A DNA stretch of 12,257 nt, from contig DUEQ01000529.1 of NCBI GenBank assembly GCA_011192085.1, positions 1 to 12,257 of the forward strand, given 5' to 3'. The notes below the pieces were generated by a model. It was not told where the DNA came from, did not search any database, and worked only from the letters and a program-made list of their open reading frames with translations. Source of the stretch: Caldilineae bacterium (GTDB lineage: Bacteria; Chloroflexota; Anaerolineae; J102). How positions within the stretch are numbered: position 1 is the first letter of the stretch; every line of letters starts with the position of its first letter. Positions 1 through 6,830 of this stretch are shown piece by piece. A program made the translations under genes and the position numbers.

Positions 1-7
1 AAATTGC

Positions 8-25
8 AACTTCCTTAGAGAAGTT
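8..25. other. Short AT-rich inverted repeat beside promoter
   Basis: AACTTC (8-13) and GAAGTT (20-25) form a perfect 6-bp stem with a 6-nt loop, 9 bp before the -35 box of the following promoter. On the + strand it is followed by TATTT, so it may be a weak terminator of a gene outside the window. It could equally be an operator. Two GC pairs make a weak hairpin. Confidence 0.3.
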
Positions 26-34
26 ATTTCCAGA

Positions 35-64
35 TTGACAAGGCCAGCGCGTGTATTCTACAAT
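35..64 (+). promoter_or_regulatory. Sigma-70-type promoter upstream of YwiC-like gene
   Basis: A perfect -35 box TTGACA (35-40) is followed by an 18-bp spacer and TACAAT (59-64), one mismatch from the TATAAT consensus. The predicted start is near 71, giving a leader of about 85 nt before the ATG at 157. An AT-rich inverted repeat (AACTTC at 8-13, GAAGTT at 20-25) lies just upstream and could be the end of an upstream transcript or an operator. Confidence 0.75.
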
Positions 65-119
65 TGGCGGCGGTCTAAGGCAAAGCTCAGGCCGCAGCCC
101 CAACGCCCTGGCCTCCATC

Positions 120-144
120 CTCTCGTCCTCGCGCTCTCGTCCTC
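120..144 (+). repeat. 11-bp direct repeat in pyrimidine-rich leader
   Basis: CTCTCGTCCTC occurs at 120-130 and again at 134-144, inside a nearly purine-free leader that runs to the ATG at 157. No Shine-Dalgarno sequence is present. The repeat may only reflect low complexity. Confidence 0.6.
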
Positions 145-156
145 CCGCCCCCACTC

Positions 157-1017
157 ATGACCCAGACGCGCACAACGAGCCCAACCATGCCCCTGTGGCC
201 CCCCATGATTCCCCACGAGCATGGGAGTTGGGGAACGTTCGGCGGTCTGATCCTGGCGTCGATGCTGGCAGTCGGCGTCGATGCCCAGGTCCTGCTCACG
301 GTCCTCGCCGGGCTTAGCTTGTTTCTGGCCCGGGAGCCCTTAAGCCAGGGTGTGCGCCTGCGCTATGGACGTCGCGCCCAGCCTCCGCCCAAGGCCATAT
401 ATTTTTGGGCGGGCGTCTATCTGGCAATCAGCGGTCTGGCGGGCATGATTCTCCTCTTCCGGCACGCATTATGGGAACTGCTGTGGTTGGGTCTGGCGGG
501 CGTTGTCGTGCTGGTCGTGCACCTCGCCATTGCCCCTAAGCGGCGTTGGGTCATGAGCGCGTGGGGCGAGTGGATTGGCGTGTTGGGCGTGAGTTTGATC
601 ATGCCCGCGATGGATCTGGCCGCCCACGAAACCCTGGATAGGAGGGCGCTGGGACTTTGGATGCTGGGATTGGCGCAAGTCACCGGGCCTATCCTCTACA
701 TCCGCTTGAAAGTGCGTATCCAGGCCCGGCTGGCCTCGCCCCCGTCCCTGATGCAACGTCTGCGCGCGGCATGGCGGCCCTTGCTGTTCTCCGCGATCAG
801 TTTGACGGGAGCGTATCTGCTGGGCGCGTGGGGATGGACGCCGCAATGGGCGTGGCTGGCGCTGACGCCATCGGCCATCAAGCATCTGTGGGGCGCGCTG
901 GACTGGATACCGCGCGGGCAATTAAACATCCGGCGGCTGGGATGGATCGAGGTGGCGAACATCCTTCTCTTCGCGGTCCTTTTGGGGCTGACGTATCGCC
1001 TGATCGACATTTCTTGA
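157..1017 (+). CDS. YwiC-like integral membrane protein
   Basis: This 286-aa protein is strongly hydrophobic, with about eight membrane segments spread over its length. Near the N-terminus it carries PHEHGSWG (residues 18-25), followed by a helix ending in LAREPL; this pattern is the hallmark of the YwiC-like family (compare the PxxHGAW start of Bacillus YwiC). The family sits in the inner membrane; its biochemical role is not established. The start at 157 is the first ATG after the upstream promoter; ATGs at 187 and 205 are alternatives, because the family motif lies only a few residues from the latter and none of the three has a Shine-Dalgarno site. The stop codon overlaps the -35 box of the tRNA promoter. 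Family assignment is by motif and topology only. Confidence 0.85.
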   Translation: MTQTRTTSPTMPLWPPMIPHEHGSWGTFGGLILASMLAVGVDAQVLLTVLAGLSLFLAREPLSQGVRLRYGRRAQPPPKAIYFWAGVYLAISGLAGMILLFRHALWELLWLGLAGVVVLVVHLAIAPKRRWVMSAWGEWIGVLGVSLIMPAMDLAAHETLDRRALGLWMLGLAQVTGPILYIRLKVRIQARLASPPSLMQRLRAAWRPLLFSAISLTGAYLLGAWGWTPQWAWLALTPSAIKHLWGALDWIPRGQLNIRRLGWIEVANILLFAVLLGLTYRLIDIS

Positions 1018-1042
1018 CAAGGCATGTCAGCTAGTTTACCAT
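1014..1042 (+). promoter_or_regulatory. Promoter of tRNA-Arg
   Basis: TTGACA (1014-1019), a 17-bp spacer and TACCAT (1037-1042) place a start near 1049, about 8 nt before the mature tRNA 5' end. The -35 box includes the TGA stop of the preceding gene. The block TTGACAAGGC is identical to that at 35-44 in the first promoter of the window. Confidence 0.7.
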
Positions 1043-1056
1043 GATAGAAGTGACGC

Positions 1057-1128
1057 GCCCCCGTAGCTCAGTGGCAGAGCGGCGGACTTCTAATCCGCGG
1101 GTCGCAGGTTCAAGTCCTGCCGGGGGTG
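1057..1128 (+). tRNA. tRNA-Arg (anticodon TCT)
   Basis: All four arms can be drawn. The acceptor stem is GCCCCCG (1057-1063) with CGGGGGT (1121-1127), closed by a G-U pair. The D stem is GCTC/GAGC. The anticodon stem GCGGA/TCCGC holds loop CTTCTAA, with anticodon TCT at 1089-1091. The variable region is 5 nt. The T stem GCAGG/CCTGC has loop TTCAAGT. The discriminator base is G (1128). The 3' CCA is not encoded and must be added by nucleotidyltransferase. It reads AGA and, by wobble, AGG codons. A T5 run follows at 1132-1136. Confidence 0.96.
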
Positions 1129-1295
1129 CTGTTTTTCGTAGGGGCCTCATCAACACGCGTCTGACGACGGTGCATCGATGCCGATGTAAAAAAGACAGGA
1201 GCGGTTGGGTGGCGCTGAAACGGAATGAAGCGAGCACGTTGGCTCATAACCTATCTCGGTCGCTGACCCTCCCCGTCCAGGAGTGGCCCAACGTG

Positions 1296-1330
1296 ATGCA
1301 CCCCGTCTTCGCGCCGAAGGCGGGGTGTGT
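1296..1330 (+). terminator. Strong hairpin, possible terminator of the tRNA transcript
   Basis: Bases 1298-1310 pair with 1316-1328 to give a 13-bp stem (with two G-U pairs) around loop GCGCC; two further weak pairs can extend it outward. The stem is GC-rich at its core, CCCCG with CGGGG. The 3' flank TGTTGTTG is T-rich but is not a clean U-tract. It lies about 170 nt after the tRNA and just before the next candidate promoter, a fitting place for a terminator or boundary element. Confidence 0.5.
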
Positions 1331-1332
1331 TG

Positions 1333-1362
1333 TTGAAGATCCTGCCCGCCTCATGCTATCCT
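1333..1362 (+). promoter_or_regulatory. Candidate extended -10 promoter for small membrane protein
   Basis: TTGAAG (1333-1338), an 18-bp spacer and TATCCT (1357-1362) preceded by TGC (1354-1356, an extended -10 element). The predicted start near 1369 gives a leader of about 78 nt before the ATG at 1447. This is a consensus match only. Confidence 0.45.
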
Positions 1363-1368
1363 ATCGCC

Positions 1369-1389
1369 AGAGGCCGGAGGTCGGAGGTC
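1369..1389 (+). repeat. Heptamer tandem repeat (three units)
   Basis: AGAGGCC, GGAGGTC and GGAGGTC follow each other directly at 1369-1389, the last two identical. The copy number is low. Other heptamer duplications lie near 9836 and 9886. Confidence 0.6.
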
Positions 1390-1446
1390 GGAAATTCGGC
1401 TGAAACACACCCCCACGCTCACACTCCCACGCGCCCCCTCACGCCC

Positions 1447-1842
1447 ATGTCCCCACGCCTTGCAGACATCCTCAGTCTGATCGCAGGCCTGGCCGCGGCC
1501 GCAGGCCTGGCCGCGCTCATCATCCAGGTCCCGCCCGCGCCCCTCTACAAAGCCGCGGCGCTGACGCTCATCCTCATCGCCGTGGCGGGCGTGGCCGCGC
1601 CCCTGTGGCGTCGGCTGCTGCGCCAACTCATCGGCAAAGCCAACGATCGGGAGATCGCGGCGATGGGGTTGCGATTCGGCGTGTGGACAGGTCTGTTCAT
1701 CGCCAGCCTCGTCCTGCTGCGCGTGATACACTTTCTGGACCGCGTCCTCATCCTTGCCATCCTCCTCCTGTTGATCATGATCGAGATGTTCTTGCAGCAA
1801 CACGCGGCCCGCAAGCGGCGCGCGCGTCGTCCCCGCCGCTAA
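1447..1842 (+). CDS. Small four-helix membrane protein, unknown function
   Basis: I do not recognise a family. The 131-aa product starts MSPRLADILS and has four hydrophobic segments, roughly residues 7-28, 35-57, 78-97 and 98-117, then a very basic tail rich in Arg and Lys (about 118-131) that probably stays in the cytoplasm. A longer in-frame start at 1327 exists, but residues before 1447 look non-coding (Pro/His/Thr-rich) and overlap the candidate promoter and heptamers, so the ATG at 1447 is preferred. There is no Shine-Dalgarno site. The first helix contains a duplicated 16-bp DNA segment. It lies 152 bp upstream of smc in the same direction. The amino-acid pattern looks like a genuine membrane protein, hence moderate confidence in coding and none in function. 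Confidence 0.65.
   Translation: MSPRLADILSLIAGLAAAAGLAALIIQVPPAPLYKAAALTLILIAVAGVAAPLWRRLLRQLIGKANDREIAAMGLRFGVWTGLFIASLVLLRVIHFLDRVLILAILLLLIMIEMFLQQHAARKRRARRPRR
1482..1515 (+). repeat. 16-bp direct duplication inside coding sequence
   Basis: CGCAGGCCTGGCCGCG occurs at 1482-1497 and at 1500-1515, an 18-bp period that keeps the frame. It encodes a repeated AGLAA unit in the first membrane helix and is probably an in-frame slippage duplication. Confidence 0.8.
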
Positions 1843-1891
1843 CGCGCACCCGCCTTCGCCATTGCGAGGGGCGCAACGCCAGGGCGCGGCT

Positions 1892-1921
1892 TTTCCATTC
1901 GGGCCGAACTTGTGGTAAAAA
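1892..1921 (+). promoter_or_regulatory. Weak candidate promoter upstream of smc
   Basis: TTTCCA (1892-1897), an 18-bp spacer and TAAAAA (1916-1921) preceded by TGG, an extended -10. Each hexamer matches consensus at four of six positions. The start would be near 1928, about 67 nt before the smc ATG. Small GC stems at 1862-1890 followed by TTTT could end the upstream transcript but are weak. Confidence 0.35.
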
Positions 1922-1994
1922 ACCGTGGGTGCGATCAACTTCCATCCCCCCATATCGATCCCGGACGCGGGACTCCAGCCCCGGCACTCATTCC

Positions 1995-4900
1995 ATGCGC
2001 CTGAAAAAAATCACCCTTCACGGCTATAAAACCTTCGCCAATCCCACCGAAATCCTCTTCGACAGCAACATCACCGCCATTGTGGGCCCCAACGGTAGCG
2101 GCAAGAGCAATATCGCGGACGCCATCCGCTGGGTCATGGGCGAGCAAGCCTACTCGGTGCTGCGGGGCAAGAAGACCGAAGATATGATCTTCGCCGGATC
2201 GAACCAGCGCTCCCGCATGGGCATGGCCGAGGTCAGCATCCTACTGGACAACAGCGACAACTGGCTGCCCATCGACTTCGACGAGGTGCTCATCACCCGC
2301 CGCGCCTATCGCTCGGGCGAAAACGAATACCACATCAACGGCAGCCGCGTCCGCCTGAAGGATGTGCATGAGCTGCTGGATCGTTCGGGCCTGGGCCGCC
2401 GCACCCACACTGTCATCGGCCAGGGCATGGTGGCCCAGATCCTGGCCCAACGCCCCGAGGACCGCCGCATCCTCTTCGAAGAAGCCGCGGGCATCACCCA
2501 CTATCGCACAAAGAGGCGGCTGACCATGGACCGCCTGACCAAGACCCGCGACAACCTCACTCGCGTGCGAGACATCATCGCCGAGATCGAGCCCCGGCTG
2601 AAGAAGCTGGAAAAACAGGCGGAAAAGGCCATCCAGCATGACCAGATCAGCGCGGAGTTGCAGGATTTGCTGCGCATCTGGTATGGGTATAGCTGGCATC
2701 AGGGAGTGAGCAAGCTGGTGGACGCCCGCGCGGCAGTGGCCCACTGGCGGCAGGTCATCGATAAGACCAACGCGCTCATCGAGGAATACAGCCAGGAGAC
2801 CGCGGCTTTGCGGCAGAAGCAGGCGGACCTGCGGGCGAAACTGGCCCAGTGGCGGCGGGAACTGGCTGCACTGGAGGCTTCTCGGGCCGAGATGGCGCGA
2901 GAGCAGGCCGTGGCCCGGGAGCGCATCCGCTCGCTGAAGGCTGAGCAGGACCGGTTGGAGGCTGAAATCGAGCTGCTGGCCGAGAGCATCCGCGCGGAAG
3001 AGGCCCGCTGGCAGGAGGCCCGAACCGCGCTCAACGCCATCCACGAGGAGCGCAATCATCATCAACGCCAGTTGCTGGAAGCCCAGGCCGCGCTCCAGGC
3101 CCTGGAGGCGGAGCGTCTGGAGACAGAGCGGGCGCTGAACGAGGCTCGGGCCCGACTTATGGAGCTGACCACCGCCATCCATGACCGGGAGAGCCGCATC
3201 GCGCATGCCCAGGAGCAACGCCAGGCCCTGAAGGAGCAGCTTGCCCACAGCCAGGAAGCCATGACCGAGGCCGAGGCCCGCATCATCGATTTACAGGCGC
3301 AGTGGGACGCCATCAGCGCTCGGTTGCAGGATATCGGTCGGCGGATCAGCGACTTGCAGGAGAAACATCGTCTGGCCGAGGCGCGGGAGCGGGAGATGGT
3401 GGTCCGCCGCGCCCGACTGGAACGACAACGCAATGAATTCATGGCCCAGGCGCGGGAACTTCAGGCCCGCTATGACCTGCTGGACCGGCTGCGCGCGGAG
3501 GGCGAGGGACTCTTCGCAGGGGTCAAGCAGGTGGTGCGGGCCAGCCATCAGGGGCAGCTCCAGGGCGTGCTCGGTCCCATCGCCACCCTAATCCAGGTCC
3601 CCGACCATCTGGAACAGGCCATCGAGGTGGCTCTGGGCGGCCGCCTGCAAGATGTGGTCGTGGCAAGCTGGGACGACGCCCAGGCCGCCATCGACTACCT
3701 CAAGCGCACTCGCGGGGGCCGGGCCACCTTCCTGCCTCTGGACAACCTGCGGCCCCAGCGTCGCCAGAACGCGCCTCGGGAGAAAGGGGTTCTGGGCTGG
3801 GCCGCGGACCTCATCGCCTACCAGCGGGAGATCGAGCCTGCGGTGGAGCTGCTGCTGGGCCAGATCCTCGTGGTGGAGGACCTGAATGTGGCCCGGCGCA
3901 TCAGCCGGGGCCGCGGCTATCGCCCCCGCATCGTCACCCTGGAAGGGGATTATGTGCATCCTGGCGGCAGCGTCAGCGGTGGCAGCCGCCACCAGCGCCA
4001 GAAGGGAGGCGTGCTGGCCCGCGAGCGGGAATATCGTCAGCTTCCCGACCAGATCGCGAAAGCGCAGGGCCGGGTCAAGCGCCTGGAAGAGGAGATCGAG
4101 AGCCTAAGCCAGGCCATCGCTGCCATCGAGGAGGAGCGAACGCACCTGGTGCAGGCGGCCAGCGAACTAGGCGCGCAGGAAAAGGCCCTGACCTCGGAGC
4201 TGGCCCAGGTGCAGAGCGCCCTGGACCAGGCCCGGCAATTGCACGCCTGGCACGAGGCCCAGGCCCAGGAACGCAAGCTGGAGCTGGAGAATTTCGGGCG
4301 GCGGTTGGCGCAACTGCGGGAGGAGATCGCCGCGCTCAGCCAGGAACGCACGGCCTCGGACAACCGCATCGCCGCGCTGGAGGAGAAGCTGGCCGCCATG
4401 GGGTCCGCGGGCCTGATGCAGGCTGTGGCTCAGGCCCAGGCCCGGCTGGACGCCATCGAGGAGAGGGTGCGGGCCCAGGCCGCCATCGCCATGGAGCTGG
4501 AACAACGCCTCGCCAAGGTGCGAGAGGACAGGACACGGCGACAGGCGCGCATGGAGGCCATCGACCAGGAGTGGCGGGCGCTGGAGGAGCGTCTGACCGC
4601 CCTGGCGGAGGCGATGGCTCAGACCAACCATCGTTACGAAGCCCTGCGCGGGCAGATCGAACCTGCCCAGGCCGAGCTGGATGCGGTGGAAAACGGGTGG
4701 ATCGAGCACGACGCCCGGGGCGAAGCCCTGCGCGCGCGCCTGCACCAGGAGGAGCGTCAGCTCAATCAGGCGCAACTGGCCCAGCAGCGGGCGGAGGACC
4801 ATCTCAAGTACCTGCGCAAGCAGATCGAAAACGACTTTGGCCTAGTCGCGTTCGAAAACGAGGCCGGGGTCGCGAGCCAGGAGCCCTTGCCCTTCGATCG

Positions 4901-5603
4901 CATCGTCACCACCTTGCCCCGGCTGACCGAGATCCCCCCCGAGACCCAGGCGGAGATCCGACGGCTGAAGGCGTTGCTGCGCCGCCTGGGACCGGTGAAT
5001 CCCGAGGCCCAGGCCGAGTACCAGGCCACCAAAGAGCGGTTCGAGTTCCTCACCCAACAATCCCAGGACCTGGAGGAGGCGGCAGGGCAGCTCGATCAGG
5101 TCATCCGCGAGCTGGACCAGCTCATGGACCAGGAGTTCCGCCGCACCTTCAAGGCCGTGGCCAAGGCCTTCACCCACTATTTCACCCGACTGTTCGGGGG
5201 CGGCACAGCCAAACTGACGCTCACAGACCCCAAGGACATCACGAACACGGGCGTGGAGATCATCGCCCGACCCCCGGGGAAACGCCCCGCCAATCTCACC
5301 ATGCTCTCGGGCGGCGAGCGAGCGTTGACCGCGTCCGCGCTCATCTTCGCCATCATCAGCGTCAGTCCCACGCCCTTCGCTGTGCTGGATGAGATCGACG
5401 CCGCGCTGGACGAGGCCAACATCGGCCGCGTGCGCGACGCGCTCACCGAACTCAGCGAGAAGGCGCAATTCATCATCATCACCCACAGCCGGGCCACGCT
5501 GGAGATCGCGGATACGATTTACGGCGTGAGCATGGGTCAGGACGGCATATCCCAGGTGCTCTCCCTCAAGCTGGATGGGGATCGGCTGGCCAAGGCGGCC
5601 TAA
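1995..5603 (+). CDS. smc: Chromosome partition protein SMC
   Basis: Full-length SMC ATPase of 1202 aa, the core of the bacterial condensin that loads on DNA with ScpA/ScpB and helps organise and segregate chromosomes. The N-terminus [15 protein letters not shown] is canonical. Walker A GPNGSGKS is at residues 31-38, followed by the GQG and FEEAAGI motifs of the N-terminal head half. A long coiled coil (about 170-500) leads to the hinge (about 504-660, with GGSVSGGS near its end). A second coiled coil runs to about 1020. The C-terminal head has signature LSGGE (1104-1108), the Walker B Asp-Glu pair (1132-1133) and the D-loop LDEAN. The frame is open upstream to 1605, but that part overlaps the preceding gene and is not SMC-like, so the ATG at 1995 is the start. 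No Shine-Dalgarno site is seen. scpA and scpB are not in this window. Confidence 0.97.
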   Translation: MRLKKITLHGYKTFANPTEILFDSNITAIVGPNGSGKSNIADAIRWVMGEQAYSVLRGKKTEDMIFAGSNQRSRMGMAEVSILLDNSDNWLPIDFDEVLITRRAYRSGENEYHINGSRVRLKDVHELLDRSGLGRRTHTVIGQGMVAQILAQRPEDRRILFEEAAGITHYRTKRRLTMDRLTKTRDNLTRVRDIIAEIEPRLKKLEKQAEKAIQHDQISAELQDLLRIWYGYSWHQGVSKLVDARAAVAHWRQVIDKTNALIEEYSQETAALRQKQADLRAKLAQWRRELAALEASRAEMAREQAVARERIRSLKAEQDRLEAEIELLAESIRAEEARWQEARTALNAIHEERNHHQRQLLEAQAALQALEAERLETERALNEARARLMELTTAIHDRESRIAHAQEQRQALKEQLAHSQEAMTEAEARIIDLQAQWDAISARLQDIGRRISDLQEKHRLAEAREREMVVRRARLERQRNEFMAQARELQARYDLLDRLRAEGEGLFAGVKQVVRASHQGQLQGVLGPIATLIQVPDHLEQAIEVALGGRLQDVVVASWDDAQAAIDYLKRTRGGRATFLPLDNLRPQRRQNAPREKGVLGWAADLIAYQREIEPAVELLLGQILVVEDLNVARRISRGRGYRPRIVTLEGDYVHPGGSVSGGSRHQRQKGGVLAREREYRQLPDQIAKAQGRVKRLEEEIESLSQAIAAIEEERTHLVQAASELGAQEKALTSELAQVQSALDQARQLHAWHEAQAQERKLELENFGRRLAQLREEIAALSQERTASDNRIAALEEKLAAMGSAGLMQAVAQAQARLDAIEERVRAQAAIAMELEQRLAKVREDRTRRQARMEAIDQEWRALEERLTALAEAMAQTNHRYEALRGQIEPAQAELDAVENGWIEHDARGEALRARLHQEERQLNQAQLAQQRAEDHLKYLRKQIENDFGLVAFENEAGVASQEPLPFDRIVTTLPRLTEIPPETQAEIRRLKALLRRLGPVNPEAQAEYQATKERFEFLTQQSQDLEEAAGQLDQVIRELDQLMDQEFRRTFKAVAKAFTHYFTRLFGGGTAKLTLTDPKDITNTGVEIIARPPGKRPANLTMLSGGERALTASALIFAIISVSPTPFAVLDEIDAALDEANIGRVRDALTELSEKAQFIIITHSRATLEIADTIYGVSMGQDGISQVLSLKLDGDRLAKAA

Positions 5604-5680
5604 GCGCTCCATCCATTCATGACAGAAATCATCATTCACCTCTCAAAATATGAAAAATCTTGAAAGAACCTTCGAAATAA

Positions 5681-5709
5681 TTGACACATTATCATGAATC
5701 CGGTACAAT
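5681..5709 (+). promoter_or_regulatory. Very strong sigma-70-type promoter in AT-rich island
   Basis: A perfect TTGACA (5681-5686), an optimal 17-bp spacer and TACAAT (5704-5709) are preceded by an A/T-rich stretch (about 5640-5680) that resembles an UP element. It is the best promoter in the window and stands in an AT-rich island within GC-rich DNA. The predicted start is near 5716. ATTCATGA at 5615-5622 has an inverted copy (5692-5699) inside the spacer, a possible operator. Confidence 0.85.
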
Positions 5710-5715
5710 AATTAT

Positions 5716-5803
5716 AGATCAGGGTCCACCGGCCCTGCCCTGGCCCTTGGTTGACACCCTTTACTCTCGCCGAAGACCCCGGCCCGTGCGTCGGGGTCTT
5801 TTT
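5716..5803 (+). ncRNA. Predicted short terminated RNA (sRNA or attenuated leader)
   Basis: A strong promoter upstream and an intrinsic terminator ending at 5803 define a transcript of about 87 nt with no plausible ORF. The 5' part can fold as a 7-bp hairpin, CAGGGTC (5720-5726) with GGCCCTG (5731-5737) and loop CACC. Alternatively it forms a longer imperfect hairpin over 5721-5760, in which AGGGT pairs with ACCCT and GGCC pairs with GGCC inside. A single-stranded linker (5761-5772) precedes the terminator stem. GGGTC (5722-5726) is also complementary to GACCC (5775-5779) in the terminator's 5' arm, which would allow anti-termination. It lies between smc and the TPR gene at 5868. I do not recognise an RNA family; it lacks the conserved core of SRP RNA and is too short for 6S RNA. 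Existence is inferred from the flanking signals. Confidence 0.5.
5773..5803 (+). terminator. Rho-independent terminator
   Basis: AAGACCCCG (5773-5781) pairs perfectly with CGGGGTCTT (5792-5800), giving a 9-bp stem with a 10-nt loop, and the T5 run at 5799-5803 completes it. It lies 170 bp after smc but only about 65-90 nt after a strong promoter, so its main target is probably the short transcript beginning near 5716. Read-through would continue into the TPR gene. Confidence 0.88.
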
Positions 5804-5829
5804 GCGGCAGACTTCCGACACCGATAACG

Positions 5830-5844
5830 CCATGCTTCGCATGG
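5830..5844 (+). other. Hairpin in leader of TPR gene
   Basis: CCATGC (5830-5835) pairs perfectly with GCATGG (5839-5844) across a TTC triloop, 23 bp before the ATG at 5868. It may affect translation initiation or may be a small operator palindrome. Confidence 0.4.
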
Positions 5845-5867
5845 TCATGACGTCCTGAGCGCACGAC

Positions 5868-6830
5868 ATGGCCCGAGCCATCCCACCGCAAACCCGCACC
5901 CCCGCGGATGAGCTGCGCGACCTGCTGGCCGCCAGTTACGCGGTCGCGGTCAACAGCGCTGACGCTTCGCCCGACGCCCTGAAGCAACTGCTCTTCGATC
6001 TGGATCGCATCCAGAGGCTCTTTCCCCGGCTAGAGGCCCAGGGGATGGACTTACGCCCGGAGCGAGTGACCTGGCAAGAGGTGCAAGGCGCGGTGCGCCG
6101 GCATGGGAATGACATCGTGGCCGGGGTGCGACCGTTGGGCGGGCTCAAGGCCCTGCGCGAGGCCCTCCCCCATCCGCCCGATCTGAACACGCGCTGGTGG
6201 TGGCGGCTGGATGAGAGCCAGGCCGCGGCCCGGCGACGACGCGTCCTCCTCACCTTGGCCCTCCTCGCGGGCGTCCTCCTGCTCGTCGCAGGCGGCGTCG
6301 TCGCCTTCCAAAGGCTTTTCCCGGTGGATGAGAAGGTGACAGCGGCTTATGAGCACAAGCTCAACGCCGAAAATGACGTGGTCCATGGCAGGTTCGATGA
6401 AGCCATCCAAGAACTGGAAGCCGCCCGCGCGCTCACCCCCGACGATCCCGATATCCTTTCTCTCCTGGCCGCCCTCTACGATCTGACAGGCCAGAATGAG
6501 AAGAGGGACGCGCTTATTGCTCAACTCCGCGATCGCTATCCCCAGAGCACGCTCCTCTCCAACCTAGCTCAATCCTATCTCCTCCTGGGCGAGGTGGACC
6601 GGGCGCTCATGATGACAGGTGAAGCCGCCAAAGCGGATCCAGCCAATCCGCAGAGCTATCTCATCGCGGGCATGGCCTACGAGGCCAAAGGGGACGTGCG
6701 CCGGGCCATGGAGTCTTATCAAATCGCAGCCCAAAAGGCCAACGCCGCAGACGACTACCAAACCGAAGCCTTTGCCAAGGTGCGGTTGGCCAATTTGTTG
6801 CAGAAACCTCACTTCACGCCCACGCCATGA
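5868..6830 (+). CDS. Membrane-anchored TPR-repeat protein
   Basis: The 320-aa product has three parts. An N-terminal cytoplasmic region (about 1-120) is mostly helical and Arg-rich, of no family I recognise, and ends in a WWW cluster and an RRRR stop. One transmembrane helix follows (about 126-150, Leu/Val/Ala-rich). The C-terminal part (about 155-320) is made of tetratricopeptide-type helical pairs, with repeats near residues 172-205, 206-239 and 240-290 carrying typical A-x-x-L-x-P spacing. Orientation with TPRs outside is predicted from the positive-inside rule. TPRs serve as protein-interaction scaffolds; partners are unknown. The stop overlaps the next ATG by 4 bp, so the two genes are probably translationally coupled. 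The short terminated RNA and a hairpin lie directly upstream and may control it. No Shine-Dalgarno site is visible. Confidence 0.82.
   Translation: MARAIPPQTRTPADELRDLLAASYAVAVNSADASPDALKQLLFDLDRIQRLFPRLEAQGMDLRPERVTWQEVQGAVRRHGNDIVAGVRPLGGLKALREALPHPPDLNTRWWWRLDESQAAARRRRVLLTLALLAGVLLLVAGGVVAFQRLFPVDEKVTAAYEHKLNAENDVVHGRFDEAIQELEAARALTPDDPDILSLLAALYDLTGQNEKRDALIAQLRDRYPQSTLLSNLAQSYLLLGEVDRALMMTGEAAKADPANPQSYLIAGMAYEAKGDVRRAMESYQIAAQKANAADDYQTEAFAKVRLANLLQKPHFTPTP

Larger units (their letters stand above)
1129..1446. other. Gene-free spacer between tRNA and small membrane protein
   Basis: No convincing coding sequence is present in this 318-bp stretch. It holds a T5 run just after the tRNA, a strong hairpin (1296-1330), a candidate promoter (1333-1362), three tandem heptamers (1369-1389) and a C-rich, Shine-Dalgarno-free leader into the next gene. 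From about 1140 to 1290 I see nothing I can name. Confidence 0.6.

Noticed and set aside
1241..1250. A CTCATAA anticodon-loop-like string flanked by GG and CC, resembling tRNA-Met
   Set aside because: The 5-bp anticodon stem has a mismatch, and no T-arm (TTCGA-type) or acceptor stem can be drawn, so it is at best a chance match or a degenerate remnant.
1605..1994. In-frame upstream extension of the smc reading frame
   Set aside because: It overlaps the small membrane protein gene in another frame, its residues are not SMC-like, and the canonical N-terminus [10 protein letters not shown] begins at 1995.
2241..3248. Long minus-strand open frame inside smc
   Set aside because: It lies entirely opposite a coiled-coil-coding region of a clear SMC gene; such frames are common in GC-rich antisense DNA and the translation has no recognisable domain.
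5751..5756. A second TTGACA just before the terminator
   Set aside because: No -10-like hexamer lies 15-19 bp downstream; that region is the terminator stem.
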